This document shows positions 47,031-60,397 of a DNA stretch of 64,000 bases, one piece after another. The stretch is from assembly GCA_023853785.1 (NCBI GenBank), contig JAJIRX010000537.1, positions 124,001 through 188,000 on the forward strand, given 5' to 3'. Each line of letters starts with the position of its first letter. The stretch's first letter is position 1. A program made the position numbers and the translations under genes. Under the pieces are notes generated by a model. The model was given only the letters and a program-made list of their open reading frames with translations. It was not told the DNA's origin and made no database searches. This stretch comes from Psilocybe azurescens (Eukaryota; Basidiomycota; Agaricomycetes; Agaricales; Agrocybaceae).

Positions 47031-50000
47031 AGTGCAAGACAAAAGGCGAGCGAGGATGGATCTCTCTGTCCTTGAATTTGATTTCCCTCCTATTCGATTT
47101 ACTGTCTCTCTCCTACCTCCTGACACTTACACCTGCTCCCGCATACTTCTTGCTTACTATATACCGCCGTAACTACTCACCTCACCCTTACCGACCTATT
47201 TCCTCTGTGCAATTTTTGTGTATCTAAAAGAGATTGAATCAAATTTTTTGTATTAAACGTGTTTTCTGGTACAGTGGTTTCTCTCAGAGTTACTAGCCCA
47301 CAAGAGGAGTGGGTGGCGACGATGATTTCAATTTCCGTCCTGTACATACATGAGTTTTCAGTTGGCGTTGACTCGTTGAGAGTAATCCTCTCGATTCACT
47401 CGCAATGTACTGCGGAAGTAATAACACAGTGATTAAGCTGGCTATGTACATATATATCCCAGTCGCAGATCCTTCCTTGGAAGGATTCGCGTTAGTGCGC
47501 ATTGCGAGATTAAGGGACCCGGTACCCCTTCCGGTCAGAAGAAACCGGAACCCCACATGGGGGCTTAACTGTTCGCTTTTCAGTTAAAAAACATGTGCAT
47601 TGTCCCTATACAAGAAAGGTTAGGCCGGCGCTGAAGAGTCAAGACTATAGGAGGCAGTAGCGTGTGGTCCAATTGGGTTCAATAGAATAATCAGTATTTT
47701 TGCATACCTTAAATTCCTTTCTCAACGGCACGTTAGACTCTCGATGCGTGGGATCGTTGGTCAAGGCTGTGCTTTAGAACATTATCGCTCATGACGCCTT
47801 GTGCTTTGAAAGATGGCGGCGCACACGACGTATTTTGGTATTGTACTACATTTGGTTCAGAATTAATCTTTTTTTTTTCGTCCAATTCTTGCTAAGTAGA
47901 CAAGTATGTGCGTGGGTCAAACTCGGGATTCAGAGGCAGATGATGCAATAACTGGGCAGCGGTTGGCTCTGAATCGCAGCCCCTCGTGTGAGCATAGTCT
48001 ACATACTTCTAATTATGTACTCATCGGGTGTGTGTCTGCCTGTGGAGTGAAGTTTAACAGGTAACAAGTGCTCCACTACCACTTGAGTCTGAACGGTAAG
48101 GACTCAGACCGTTATGCGAGTTTTGCCAAGTCTCCATTGATTGCTGATTGTCGTTTTGGCTCCTAGATGGGATAGGCGGAGACATCGTTATACTGTGCAT
48201 GCGTGGACTTATGTCATGATTCTATCCTCTGGCCATGTACATTGAGTCTCATTGAGTTCAATATTTCTCACCGACGCAATAAACAATAACGCAATCACCG
48301 TGTAATTTAGCGCGAGAAACCCGAGCGCATGGCATGGTGAATTCGCGGTGTCCGGATGGAAAGGAGAACGCAGTTCGTAGTAGATCGATGAGCGGACGAG
48401 CGGACCTGCTTGCTTGTGCTGAAGACTTTTCATCTTCTCCAGAGCCTTGAGGCTGGAGGATGAGATGCCGGAAGGCAAGGAGATATACAATCCATATGAT
48501 AAATGCAGCATGGTGTTATTAAGCTAGAGATGTTGCGTTGCCAGTGGCAGATGTGTGATTGGGGACTCAGAACTGCGCAAGATTCATGAGAGAGATATGA
48601 ACGTCGGTCTCCAACATTTTTAACGTGTGCATCAGTACATGGGCGCATTAACGGGAAATGGGACTAGAGTCTAACGGAAGATGGAACCCATCATTATGTC
48701 GGAAGTTTGGAGGCAAGGGATCCTGCAATACTTGGTGGACAACAATTTAGGGTACGAAAAGTGACAGAAACCCCGGGTGATAATCAGTACAGTTTCGGAA
48801 GCGATGAGAGTACCACCGGGAGCTTATAGAGAGCTCGAGAACACCCTTCGAAGTTCTCAGGCGTGGCGCCCATTATTTTCTCATACAATAATCTACCTTG
48901 CTCTTGCGTACTCACGGGCGCACGCACATGCAGCATTTGATAGGTCACTGAAGTACAGCCTGAGATCCAACTTCTCCCAAGTTCCTTCATCTTATCTCCA
49001 GTGCTCAGTGGGCGTCATTGTCATTTTTATGGTAAGCAATTAATGCTGATCATGATTAAGATTAAAATCAAGACACCTTAGAGAAAGACTTCCTTGAATC
49101 CGAGACTGGCGGTACGATTACTATCCAGTGAGTCCAAGTACCAAGCTTCAAAGCTCTTCGCAGTCGATGTATATTCGCTATTAAGCTCTTTGATTTGTCA
49201 AACAATCATATATGATTTTCTCACATATATGTACAGTTTCGCGTTTCATATCGGGCTTACATATCAGACCTTATCTAGTGGCAATTGCGATGCATTGCAT
49301 CTTCCTCTTAAGGGTATTGGACCGAACTCTGTCGAACAGGAAATGCAGTCTAGGACGGCCTAGGTACATATTGGAGGAGAATTTTCCGCCGACTCGGAGT
49401 TCGAGGAATGTCGAGGAGTCGAAACACAAACATACTAAATTTCGGCCACGGTCAACCGTCTGAGTGTGGGCTGCGTCGGTAAGGCCAGTGCTTAGGGAGT
49501 CATGTTTCTCTGCAATTTCAAATTTCAGGCTGGTTACGTAGACTCTTGTAGACGGTGGATAAATGACTGAATCGAAATTCCACCTTAGTAGCGAGTCGAG
49601 GTGCCCTCTAAACAATCTATGAGTTAAACACTAGTGCTGTAGGACAAGCAGTTCCTCATAGTTAAATATGTGGTACATGTGCATTAAGAGTGAGTGATGG
49701 GTTACTCACTGCTGGCTGGTCTGACTGGCTGGTCTTCGTTCACTTCGATTATTGACGCCGTCATAACAAAGGGCCACAAACGGAGACAAACGGCCCATCG
49801 TAATAATTTGAATTTGATCATGGTGCATCATACATGGCGTGATTGGGGTGAAGTATTCGCGTTCAATATCGGGCCTTATATACATAAGGCTGAAAAGCTG
49901 GAGGGAATATGTAGCTCCCATACCCTTATGCTTCATCGAAATTTAGATAACTACATCCCGTGGTGTTCAAGGGTAGTAGGACAAAGTTAAGCGGGAAAAA

Positions 50001-50794
50001 GACTACCCATACTACGTAATGGCTTTTGGTATATCATCTTATATCATTTGTGGACAAATCACAAATGGCTTGGTCAAAATTCAAATGCTTACTTACCTTT
50101 TGGATATCGGTATCAGTGTTTCTGCCGGACTGTTTATCAGTGGATCAATCACGCGCCGGTCTCTGTTTTGAATTACTCGAGCCAACTTCCTAATTTTGAC
50201 CCTGGTTGCCGCCTATTTGAGCATATTTCTAGTCAATTATGACGGAGAGTTACGATAATTCAAAGATATTGAGTCTATTATAGCAACTGTACATTTCTCA
50301 ACATTTGTCTTCATATCCCTACGGAATCAGGCCAAATCGGTGGCGCCGTGCATCGGGAATACGAAATAAGAGAAGGTTGATGGAGCATGATCTAGTAGTA
50401 CGACTCCCGATCTCCAGCGCTCTCCAATAGCACCGCCTATTGTCGCCACCGCACATGGCGTTGTCTGCTTTTAGACATAATGGGTTGATGACCGGTATAT
50501 GGTTATGTAGGTTGGCAGAGGTTGGTAGATAAGGCGGCTAAGTAGCTAAGTAATTCAAAGTCATATGCAACAACGATATAGTTGCTATCCTTGGGTAGAC
50601 ATACTCCCAAGATCTGTTGCCCCTATCGCTGGCTGAATATTATAATACATGCTCCTCAGTTTTCTCATTCTGTAAATTCAATTAGATTCCTGATGAGTTG
50701 GTTGACGGTACGTCGCAAAAAGTTGACGACCCTCCAGCAGATCAATACTGTGACTCAGATCAGTAGCTTCCAATCAACCAATGAACTTGATGCA
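47031..50794. other. Gene-poor spacer, inner side of right arm
   Basis: About 3.8 kb with no frame I can assign. The longest frames (about 100 codons at 48209-48511, 49271-49615 and 49694-49990) lack domains and splice continuity. No transposon termini were seen. Confidence 0.4.
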
Positions 50795-50829
50795 GACGGT
50801 CTGGCACATTGAAGGATCAGTGATATTGA

Positions 50830-52142
50830 CATTCGACCTTCATCTTGACAAAGAGAGTTCGAGATTTGGTCCTTTTCGCAATTCTCCTCCATGCTGCGGT
50901 GATCACAGTAGTCGATGCTAAAGAATAAATCTGACATTTTACTGGACGTGTCAGACAAATTATAGACGCGAGCAGGGGGTTGAAAGACTAGAGGAGGGAT
51001 TCGAGGTGCCGTAGAGGTAAATGTAAGGCCGAGGCGCGTGGTGATCGCTTGGATGCAAGAGCGATAGTTCCTCCTGGCTTCATTAGTTAAGCCGAAGAAT
51101 GCAAAAAAAAAACGAAGGCGCAGAACACAACAAGCCATCTGATGAGTTCGACAATGCCTTCCACATGCCGCTACTACGCCAAAGTACAGCTGGTACAACG
51201 TCAACCCGGGAGAAATCGGCATGAGTATCGGCCCAGCTGATCCATGGAGAGAGCTGCGAAGAGGCGACGAAGATGTTATACGACGCCAAAGGGATGGTGC
51301 AGAGGGTGTCACTACCGGAGAGATAGACAAAGCGGAGGTAACGGCTGGATGTAAGGTTACTATGGCCGGGAAAATCTGCGTACTTTAGAGATCTTGCGGA
51401 AGTGGACGATGTGCAGGGTTGCGTAGATGCTAGGCCAATTAGTATTGGGGAGGATGAAGATGATGAGCAGGGCGGGCCATGTCGCATATGTGCTCGGGAT
51501 ACAGCCAACGTCTTCATAGATGTTGAAGCGGTGACCTTGGACGATACAGTCTGAATTAAGTTCGGCTTATAGTTTTCGTATGAAATACCAAGCATGACGC
51601 ACGTAGAACCATCTCCAGCACTGGGAGACCTAAACCAATGGAAAGGTCAACAATCACTTCGTGTCTCTTATCAGCTTCTGTGACAGACATAGACATCAAA
51701 GATATGTGATAAAGACGTCGACAAATACAGAGGCCCGCGCCGGGATTCCGACGTTGGGTCCAATCATGAATTTTGTAGCTAGGTAAGTAGACGTAGTCTG
51801 AAGTCATGTAGGCTTTAATTCTGTTCCGCTTGACGGTCTTCAGGAAATAAAATGGGGCTGAGCTTACATATATTGCACCAGACTGGGGTCTGATTGAGGT
51901 AGTTGTGGCTCCATACAACTGAGTACAGGAACGGATTAAGACATCCAAGGCCTGCCCATGCCATGTAAAGACAGGTCCCGGTGTTCAATGCTGGATAATA
52001 ATGACCCTGTTACTAGTGACTAGACACACTTGAATGGTGATATTATGGTGCATTTACATTCTATTTTCCAAGGAAACGAGATTATGCACATAACGAAGCC
52101 GATGAATGCGAATGCTGAGAAAACAGCATTGGGATATGTCAT
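50830..52142 (-). pseudogene. STE3: STE3-type pheromone receptor, right-arm pseudogene
   Basis: Degenerate copy of the intact receptor at 21566-22996. The start at 52142 and the exon-intron layout are recognisable, as are blocks such as SPWISWADTHADFSRVD and GLTNEARRNYRSC. Lesions against the left copy include a 1-base deletion in exon 3 near 51,740 (after GIPA), a compensated +1/-7 indel near 51,440, a 2-base deletion near 51,385, and a 2-base gain in a run of ten A at 51103-51112, where the left copy has TTTTCTTT. The conserved W of TM2 is changed to L in exon 2. The tail is unrelated beyond about 50,795. Confidence 0.88.
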
Positions 52143-52776
52143 TTTCGAAGTAGTTCAGTACCCCTTTAACAGAAGGACAAGTTCAATACTGAAGGCCCTC
52201 CTATACGTGACGGCGAGCTGTCTAAGCTTGATAGAAGCTCTTTTATCCTTATTCCTAAGAAAGCGTGGTATTAGGCAAGGGTCCAGGACATCTTGAGACA
52301 ACGCGCTCATCGGATTTGGATCATTTAGTACGAATCTTTCAGCCATGCACCTCGATTTTCAGGGGGCCCTATGTTTGCCCTACGTCTGCTGTTCAGATCA
52401 TCCAGTTGGGCGCCTGCTTAGAATCTTTAGAATTAGCTTGTACGGACCATAATTGAGGGCGGTTAGAATCAAGGAATTGGAGAATGTTGGGATGATGGCA
52501 AGGGGTTCAAAACAAGAGGACTCTGGCTGAGGGCCCAGCGGTTCGCATCTTGCCGTGAATAACAAGAATAATGAGAATAAATAAATACAAATACCGGATG
52601 ACATCACACAACCGCAGCGAAGCCAGTTGGCGCGACCGCCGACCATAGCAAGACCATAGACAAACAACAATTACCGCCAAACTACTATAGCTGCGCCTAC
52701 GGAATATTACTTTTCGTTTAACGGAATCTCACAAAGCTCAGAATATACAAGATATACCTGGTATTCCAGGTTTTAG

Positions 52777-54830
52777 ATAATAAAAAACAGCCTATTTGAC
52801 TTCATAACATCCGAATAGCCATCATCGCTCTTCGCCTCATCGCACCTGTCAGCATTCTATACGCGCCCTGCGGGTTTTCGAACTTACTGAGACTGCCATG
52901 GACATATGATGTCCCGTTGACGCCGTATACAACCGCAGAAGCGGCATTCTATCTCTTTGTATACCTTCCTAGACGAAGGAAACTTCAAGCGGTCAGTAAC
53001 AAGCAAATCTGTGACTCGAGATCGAAACTAACAGTCGTTTTCTAATACTACATATAGCCACCCGTGCATACCCCGCCGTATCTCACAAGAGCTGAGAGAC
53101 AGCGGATATTCGATAAATGCATCGAGGCAGACACTTCACTCATCGCTATCCTCGCTCTCAGCATGGACACACATCAGACCATATCCAACTGGATGGTTTC
53201 TTCCGGCCAACTCTATACCTACGCGCAAAGACGCCATCGACTGGCTTCTCTGGGCTCTGTTCTCCACGTCGCGGGAGGCAGGAACTGTGGATGTAGAAGA
53301 GGAGAGTGTGAGAGCGGAGATGAATGAATACATAGAAAGGATTGAAAAGGCGATAGGTCGGAAATTGGAGACGTCGTGTGATGCCAAAGTAGAGGAATTA
53401 TTCGATCAGGTGGAAGGGCATGTGGATCGACGGTCGAGCATGGACGAAGAGGCGGGGAGACAACGTGAATCCCGCAGACGAGATTCGAAAGTAGACGGAA
53501 AGGGCGTGAGGAGTATGCGTATCACTCTCGATCCTGTGCAGATGCTGCACAGGCCTCTCCTGTGGTACTTTGTAAGCCTACATCCATTTTCCATTCACTT
53601 CTTCCCCTTTCTCTCCTGCCTTTCTACTCACTGACACACCCCCACCGTAGATCGTATGTCTCGTAGACACATACACGTCGATCTCCTTCCTCTCCCTTGG
53701 CTTCAAACATTACATGCCGTGTACCAGGGGGCACCGTATCTTTTCCCTCCCGGCCCCATCCTCTACTTCATGTCCAAGTCCGCACCTCCCGGCGTAGTCG
53801 TTCCATATTGGTATCGACCACACCGCTCGAGGACAAAAATGCCTGTCGTATTTTTGCATGGTATCGGGGTATGTCACTGTCGTCTATCCCACCCTCATAT
53901 ATAATCCACCCCCGTATCGAACAAGGATATCGTTGATCAAGGGGACGTGGGTATCCTCCTGCCCGAGCTCCTCCCAATAATCATGCACATGACCCCGCTG
54001 TCCGTGCCTCCCCGTGCAGAGATGCTGCACTCGCTGGACATCATTCTAGAGCACCTCAAGACTAGTGACCTAGATGTTGAACGTTGGAAGGATGGAGAGG
54101 AGAGTCGACATGAACGCTACCATGATCATGACGAGGATCCGAATGAGCGGAGCCCTCTTTGCGAGCTTCGTCTTCAATATCGTTGTCTTCCTCCTCCTCC
54201 ACCTCGTCAATGGGTGCTTCCTTACCGTCTTACGCGACGATAATGCCTCCTCATTCGCAGAGGAGCTTGTCCGTCGATACCACTTCCAATCCAAGTCCAA
54301 ATTTAAATTTAAATTCGAATTGGCATAACGGCGTAGTGCCAGGCTCGAACACGGGCTGGGACAGCGTGGTGCTCGTCGCGCATTCGTACGGGACGTTCGT
54401 CGCGGGGTGGATCATGAGGATGTATGTCGATGTCGATCTTATCGGGGGAGACGGTCTTGGAGGTGCTGTTGAGGTTCCCGATGCACAACCCACCACAGAG
54501 ACAACAACCACCGGCCCAGCAGGAGAAGCACCTCATACCCTCGAACTCTCACATAAGATCGCGCATATGGTGCTCGTGGACCCGATACCGATCTTGTTGT
54601 CTGACCCTACGGTCGCGCATAATTTTCTATATAGGGAGCCGGGGAGCGTTTCTCCTGTCTTGTTGGGGAGCGTTGGTATGGTTGGGGGTGTAAGATACGG
54701 CGAAGGTTCTAATGGGGGTGTTGGAATGGGTATAGCTGGGAGTGTGGGTGTGGGCGGTGAATCCTCCGGATCGGACATTCACGGCAGGAATGGATACCAG
54801 GACCTTGAGCTACTACTCTACGACCCCTAG
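52777..54830 (+). pseudogene. Alpha/beta-hydrolase, right-arm truncated pseudogene
   Basis: Copy of the hydrolase at 17713-20662. The start codon is changed from ATG to ATA at 52777-52779. A 2-base deletion near 53,134 shifts the frame after IEAD. The nucleophile block VVLVAHSYGTFVAG is still readable near 54,370. About 1.04 kb encoding everything after GYQD, including the acid and His catalytic regions, is deleted at 54,802-54,804, leaving an out-of-context tail LELLLYDP. It cannot encode an active hydrolase. Confidence 0.87.
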
Positions 54831-55031
54831 CCTTGTAATAAGATTAAGTATAATTTCCATAATGTAAAAGGTGAAGATAAAACTACAGAAAAGCCAGTCT
54901 TAAAAATTTAGATTAACTATTGCTATCGCCTAGAAGAGAAAACTCCTAGGCATATCAGCGCGACGTCCTATGGTCTGCAATGTAGATTGAATATCTGTTC
55001 GGGAGGTGTATGAGTCCCCGGAAAAATGTTT

Positions 55032-55268
55032 CTAATCTTGCGCAATAAGTTTTATATTGAAGTAGTACTCGAAATCACCCTCAGTAAGGAAACTGTTGTC
55101 GCCGATTATCAGGCCACTCTTGGTAGAATCATCCCCCAGGTAAATATCTGCTGTAGGAATCCAAAGTGGAGTACCGTGACCTAACATCATCATTGAGCGA
55201 ACAAAGCTTTCCGCTTCTCCTGCAGGGGTTTGTAGAACATGACATTGAGGGAAGCTAGTGTCATGCAA
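55032..55268 (-). pseudogene. Fragment of a GHGxPLWIP-type protein, right copy
   Basis: A 78-codon frame, longer than the left copy. It keeps MMLGHGTPLWIPTADIYLGD followed by IIGDNSFLTEGDFEYYFNI, which matches the next conserved block of this uncharacterised Agaricomycete family. The frame then stops, and no continuation of the protein (normally several hundred residues) was found. It is an old fragment that predates the duplication. Confidence 0.5.
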
Positions 55269-55854
55269 AAGCCCTCGATTGGGATTTATTATCGAACCTT
55301 AGCAAGGTTCGACAAAAGAGTCAAATTTCAAAAGCACCAGCGCATATCAGAGCTTGACCGTGTGGGCGTCAAATCTCTCTCCTCAGAACTCGCTTCCATG
55401 CGGACCTTGGGACCTGTTGAACAGCAGCCGAAGTGCGGAGTATGTAGCGTTGTGTTCACAGACAGTCCGGTTATTCGATGGAGGAAAGCAACAATGTTCT
55501 GATATCAACAACCTGGAAATATGGGGAAACATCCGGTATGTGTGCAACAACATATGTAAGATACTCTGAATCTCAGCTTGTTGTTTAAGGAGAATAAGTC
55601 GAGGAACCGTGAGAGTGGGGAAATAACTACAGTGTGAGAGTTGCTCTTGACTTATATGTCCCAGTTTTGTGCTAGCAGGCGCCTTCTGAATCTCAAGATA
55701 TATGTAAACTCCAATTGAAGCCAGCTGATAGAATTCGTTGCTACGTTTAGGTCGGAGCAAGCGGAGCTGGCGTCCAGCCGAGTCCCAAACGTCTTTCTTG
55801 ACATCGACATCTCAGATCTCCAACTTTTAACTGCAATACTTAATTTCCTTCATT

Positions 55855-57269
55855 AGAGCATTGAATATCGTCTCTGTGCTGACTTCGACCCTGTGCGGCA
55901 CACTTTCCTACGTACTTTATTGCTGCGATGCAGGGCCGCGGTAATCCTAAGTCAAACTGTCCTACTGATCTACTTCACTATTCTCAGTAATAGGGTATCA
56001 TCGCTATAGTCGTCGCTGCCCGGCTCGTTATTGTCTTCGCCGTCTAAGTTATGTTCATTATGTTTGATCATGGACCACAGTCTCTCAGATTTAAGCCAGA
56101 CTTTGTAAGGCCCTTCGTGCCCGAGCATCACACATTCCAGATTGGCAAACTTTTCAGAACTTTGGAACCAGAGCTAATTGCCGAAAGAAGCAGTTATATA
56201 TGTCAAGTCCTTGCATGTTCCTCTCTCTCAATTTCTATTTTCAACTTTCTCTTTCTGAACTCACGAAATCTGGAGCTCTTATCCATGATCAGCTATTTCT
56301 TTCCTTTCCTTTGTATTATAGTATGTGAAGTACACAGTATCGATGCACGGCTTTCCTTTCCTCCCATGTATGATTTTATTTTCTTTCTTTCTAAACTGAC
56401 CGTAGAATGCCTTCCTTTCTGCTTGGACTCCAGTTGTGTAGATCACACAGGCTGTTGCTATCAATGGGCATCAACCGCAGAGAATTTTCTGGAATTCCCA
56501 CGAGCTTTGCACGCTTGATGCATCCAGGACCGGGCTGTACCGACAAACACGACAAGTGGCGTGTCCTTGCACTCGGCAAACTCTTCGAGAACTCGCTCGA
56601 AATGTGGAAGAATTGCCTCCTCATCGTGCTCCTGCTGCAAGGCCATCGACATCCACACCTCTTCCAGGATATGTAGAGAGAACAAGGGCAACGTATGTTG
56701 ACGAAATCGGAGTTGTCGCAATGTGGACCTTCAAAATTCTCCTCGACGCCGCGGTCCCAATGGCACACAGGATAAAAATTTGGCACCTGTCACTTCGATT
56801 TCTCGGAGTAGGATTACTCTCTGGAGTTTGCGCAACAGCAATCAATTCTCCCGATGTCTCCTCTTATCTCACCTCCTACTTAACTACCACGCGCTTCCAG
56901 TATTCTTGGTCTACTCCGTCCAAGGTTGTTAGCTCAACCACACCGTGAAAACCGGGAGTGTAATATGCAACAACGAGCACCGACTCTACCTAACATTGAG
57001 CCTGCAATTAACACTATTCAATTGTCAACACCTCTGCCAACTCAAAATGAAGGGAACAATTGTACAGTAACTTTTTCCTGATCATTCTTGCCATACTGAT
57101 ATCATCCATAGCTCGCACAGACGTAGCAGAGAATGCAAGCCCTATTCAGCTGATGACTCCTCCTTCTACCCAACCTAATGTAAGAACCAGATCAATTGAG
57201 GGGCAGGCGAGTACCGGAAAGCAGGTGCAGCAAGTTCCAGTGCACTGTATATGTTTTATTGCTCCATGA
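55855..57269 (+). CDS. Uncharacterised gene, right copy
   Basis: Counterpart of 15097-16470. Recognisable parts are IIAIVVAARLVIVFAV near 56,000, FDHGPQSLRFKPDFVRPFVP, and an open exon 56556-56948 containing RELARNVEELPPHRAP, YVDEIGVVAMWTFKIL and LSLRFLGVGLLSGVCATA. Then follow QQRAPTLPNIEPAINTIQLS near 56,970 and a last exon ending CICFIAP at 57269, probably joined by an intron GTACAG...CATAG at about 57,062-57,109. The frame closed by a stop in the left copy is open here. A TAA follows FAV near 56,046 in the first block, so this copy may be damaged upstream. It has membrane segments; the function is unknown. Confidence 0.42.
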
Positions 57270-57401
57270 TGCCCTTGATTCATTTACAATGGATGTAGTA
57301 TATGACGAGATCCTATTAGATTAAACTTATGTATCTAATTTCATAGCAAATAGTGTAGATGACAGAGGTCTTAGGTTTAACAATTTCTTTTTTGGACTAC
57401 A

Positions 57402-57427
57402 CCGTGCAATGCACGGGTATCTGCTAG
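57402..57427 (+). mobile_element. Helitron-like 3' terminus (right copy)
   Basis: Hairpin CCGTGC-AAT-GCACGG at 57402-57416, seven bases, then CTAG at 57424-57427 followed by T. It is the same terminus as at 14940-14965; the loop differs (AAT here, AAC in the left copy on this strand) while the stem is conserved. The body would lie at lower coordinates. Confidence 0.55.
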
Positions 57428-57589
57428 TCACTGTTTGAAATGTAAAGTTAGTGTAGCACTTGAAGCTTGAGAATATTGTGTATAATAAAGTTGTCTTACC
57501 ACAGCGTCATTTTCATTGAAGAGTTGGATGGACTGTACTTTGAAAGACCGATACAACAATAGACATGTCCGCCTGGCTCACACGAAGCC

Positions 57590-57665
57590 ACTGGTAATAC
57601 TGTATCCGCCTGACCACTCCGGCATTTCGAATCAGACGGTATCCGCTTGGCCGTTGCGGCATCGC
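57590..57665. repeat. A-box-like motif array, right copy
   Basis: Reverse-complement counterpart of 14690-14802 upstream of the right P450, with TCCGCCTGGCTC, TCCGCCTGACCACTCCGGCA and TCCGCTTGGCCGTTGCGGCA. No tRNA fold is possible. Confidence 0.45.
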
Positions 57666-57727
57666 GCAAAGTAAGAAGGGTGGGTATTTAAGCACTATGA
57701 GTTCTATTCTTTCCCTCCTAACCAACA

Positions 57728-60295
57728 ATGACCATTTCGTTAGGGCAATATACGCATATATTCAATGACTGGCGACTTGTCAATGTGGCATTCCCTTGCT
57801 AGTGTCGCATTTGTTCTTTACTTGTCCACCTCTCGCTGGTTCTTCGATCAGGAAAAAGGCCACCGGGACCTCCTCGTTACTTCTTTGGGTCAAATAAAGC
57901 AACCTCTGGGCTTCATCCCTCAAAGGCTTTTAATTTTTTACAACGCAAATATGGTAAACTACTCATTTCGTCTAGCCTGTTGAGAACCTCACCTCACCGC
58001 TTGATCGAGGCTCGGTTGTCTCCTTCTATCAAGGACGAACTCTTGTCGTTGGTATGTGAAAGACTCCACGTAACCAAAGTGCTACTCACGTCAAAATATG
58101 TCTCAGTTTTAGGAACGTTGAATGTCACAACTGAATTGTTGTTAAAAAGGGGCAGCATTTATTCAAGTAGACCACGAAGTATTTTGGTGTAAGGAATCTT
58201 CAGGCAATCTTCAGTTACTCCAGCTGAGTTTCTCAAACTATAGGTCAGAGATCCTATCCGGGGGCATGAGGGGAGTTGGCATGCCATATGACACGCGCTG
58301 GAGAAATTGGAGATCCGTGAGTTTCTCTTCGCCAATAACTGAAAGGAGATCTGATCCAAACGGATATAGCTAATGCATGCAGGAATGAGCATCGAAGCCT
58401 CGAATGGATACAAGACACTACAGTCCCTCGAATCCAAGATTCTTCTTGGTCAACTTCAAACTGAGTCGGACCCCCGGAGATATGCATCTCATTGTCGTCG
58501 GTGAGTCCACAACATATTGCATTGCGTGGGACTTTCAATGACGTTAGGGTGCCACAGATTGGCTATATCGATCGTGTTCAGCGTAGCCTACGGGCGACGT
58601 GTTCAAAATCTAAATGATCCAGCAATTATCTCCAATCTTAAAACTGAAGAATGTATGTATTAATTCCATTGCTCGGATGCTCCTTCTGACATATTTTGTC
58701 AAGGCTTCACACGGTAAATATCTTACGTTGCTATTGTTCTTTTTCTGCCTACTTACCGTTCTGACGCCCGTGGTGTTGCCGTATCATTTGACAGATTGAG
58801 GTACGAGGTTTCTCTTATTTATCGCAATTAATGACTTAATAGATCCACATGATCCACAGTACCCCAGGGAGATACATAGTGGAGTCCGTAAGCGAAAGAT
58901 CTGTAATGGCGCCCAGCATTTCTCTGACCTCCGTTTGTATAACCGTTCAGTGGCCTATTTTACTCTATCTCCCTGCAAGTATGCATTCTGCGCGATAATT
59001 TTCCTTAAAGTATGGATCTTTCTAATATCTCCATTTCGTCAGCGCTTCATGCAGTGGTTCCGTCACGAAGCAGAAGAACGACGGAAGGAAGATACCAAGC
59101 TGTATATGTCGCTCGTGGACGAAATCCGACAGCGAATGGCCTTGGGCATCGCCACGCCTTCGACGGCAACACGAGCTTTATAGAAGCAATCTGAGTTTGG
59201 GCTTAATGACGTCGAGACGGCGTTTGTTCTTTCTGCGCCATTTGCAGCCGGCGTCGGCACGGTGAGTCCTTGGATGTCTCAGGGCTTAAAGCTTAACCCC
59301 TAATCGAGCTCATTTCTCGTTCGATGCTGAGCATACGATGGCCGCCCTTGATGTATTCTTCCGTATGTTTTTCTACTTCGTATCCTCCCACTTCGCTCTG
59401 AGTATTGTGGTTACTGGAATCTAGTTGCTATGCTTCACTATCCAGACGTAATGCGCAAAGCTCAAGAGGAAATCGACAATGTTGTTGGTTCTAGTCGTCT
59501 TTCTAACTTCGATGATATGGAGTCGCTTCCATATATAAATGCAGTCATAAAGGAGATTCTAAGGTTCGTTCTGTCGCTCTATCCTACTCCATTTTTGAAC
59601 TTACTCGACTCCTGTTTGTGGTAAGATGGCGACCTATTGCGCCAATTGGTGTCCCGCATAGTGTTATTGAGGACGATATATACCAAATCGCAGACAAAAA
59701 ATGCATATCCCCACTGGAAGCACAGTTTATGCCAATATTTAGTACGTCCGCCATGTTGTTCAATCATACTACTGGAACATAACGTACTCGTTCAGCTCTA
59801 TGAGCAAAGATGAAGAGGTAAGCATAGAATATCTTACTAATCTATGGAAAGATACTGAAACTCGGCTTCTTAGGCTTTTCTATCCCCCGACGAATTCCTG
59901 CCAGAACGATATATCGATGTAGGAAAGTCCGCATCCAACTCCCCTCATTCAACTTTCTTCTTTGGCTTTGGACGTCGTATTTGCCCCGGAATGCATGTTG
60001 CTCAGAACTCATTATATATCGTGATTGCTAGGTAGGTTGATTTTTGATATTTTTTACAGACTTTCTAATAAGTTAATCCCTCGAAACAAGAATCCTTTGG
60101 GGTTTTGATATTCTTCCCACCAAAAATTCAAATGGGGAAGCAGTATTGCCACCTGCAAATGACTTCACTGGTGGTCTGGTAGTGTGTCCCCGTCCATTTC
60201 TCTACACATTAAAGCCGAGGAAGGGGGAGGAGGGCCATAGCATAATCAAACAGGAAGCTGGACGTGCTGAAGAGGATGCCTTCGCATTCATGTAG
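57728..60295 (+). pseudogene. Cytochrome P450, right-arm pseudogene
   Basis: Copy of the left-arm P450, read from MTISLGQYTH. Three lesions differ from the left copy. An extra C at 57793-57795 shifts the frame in the N-terminal anchor. GAG has become TAG at 59181-59183, so the conserved ALEKQ is now AL-stop. One base is lost near 59,694-59,701 (QIADKK onward out of frame). The segments broken in the left copy (YSSRPRSIL; GGMRGVGMPY) are in frame here. The haem loop FGFGRRICPG is preserved near 59,970. Confidence 0.87.
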
Positions 60296-60397
60296 GATAG
60301 TACACAATGTTTCCCCAGTTCCGTCGGGATACAGCTTTGTATTCGTATTCTACTATGTCCGATTGTATTTACCGAACTCACTACTGAGTACTGAACT

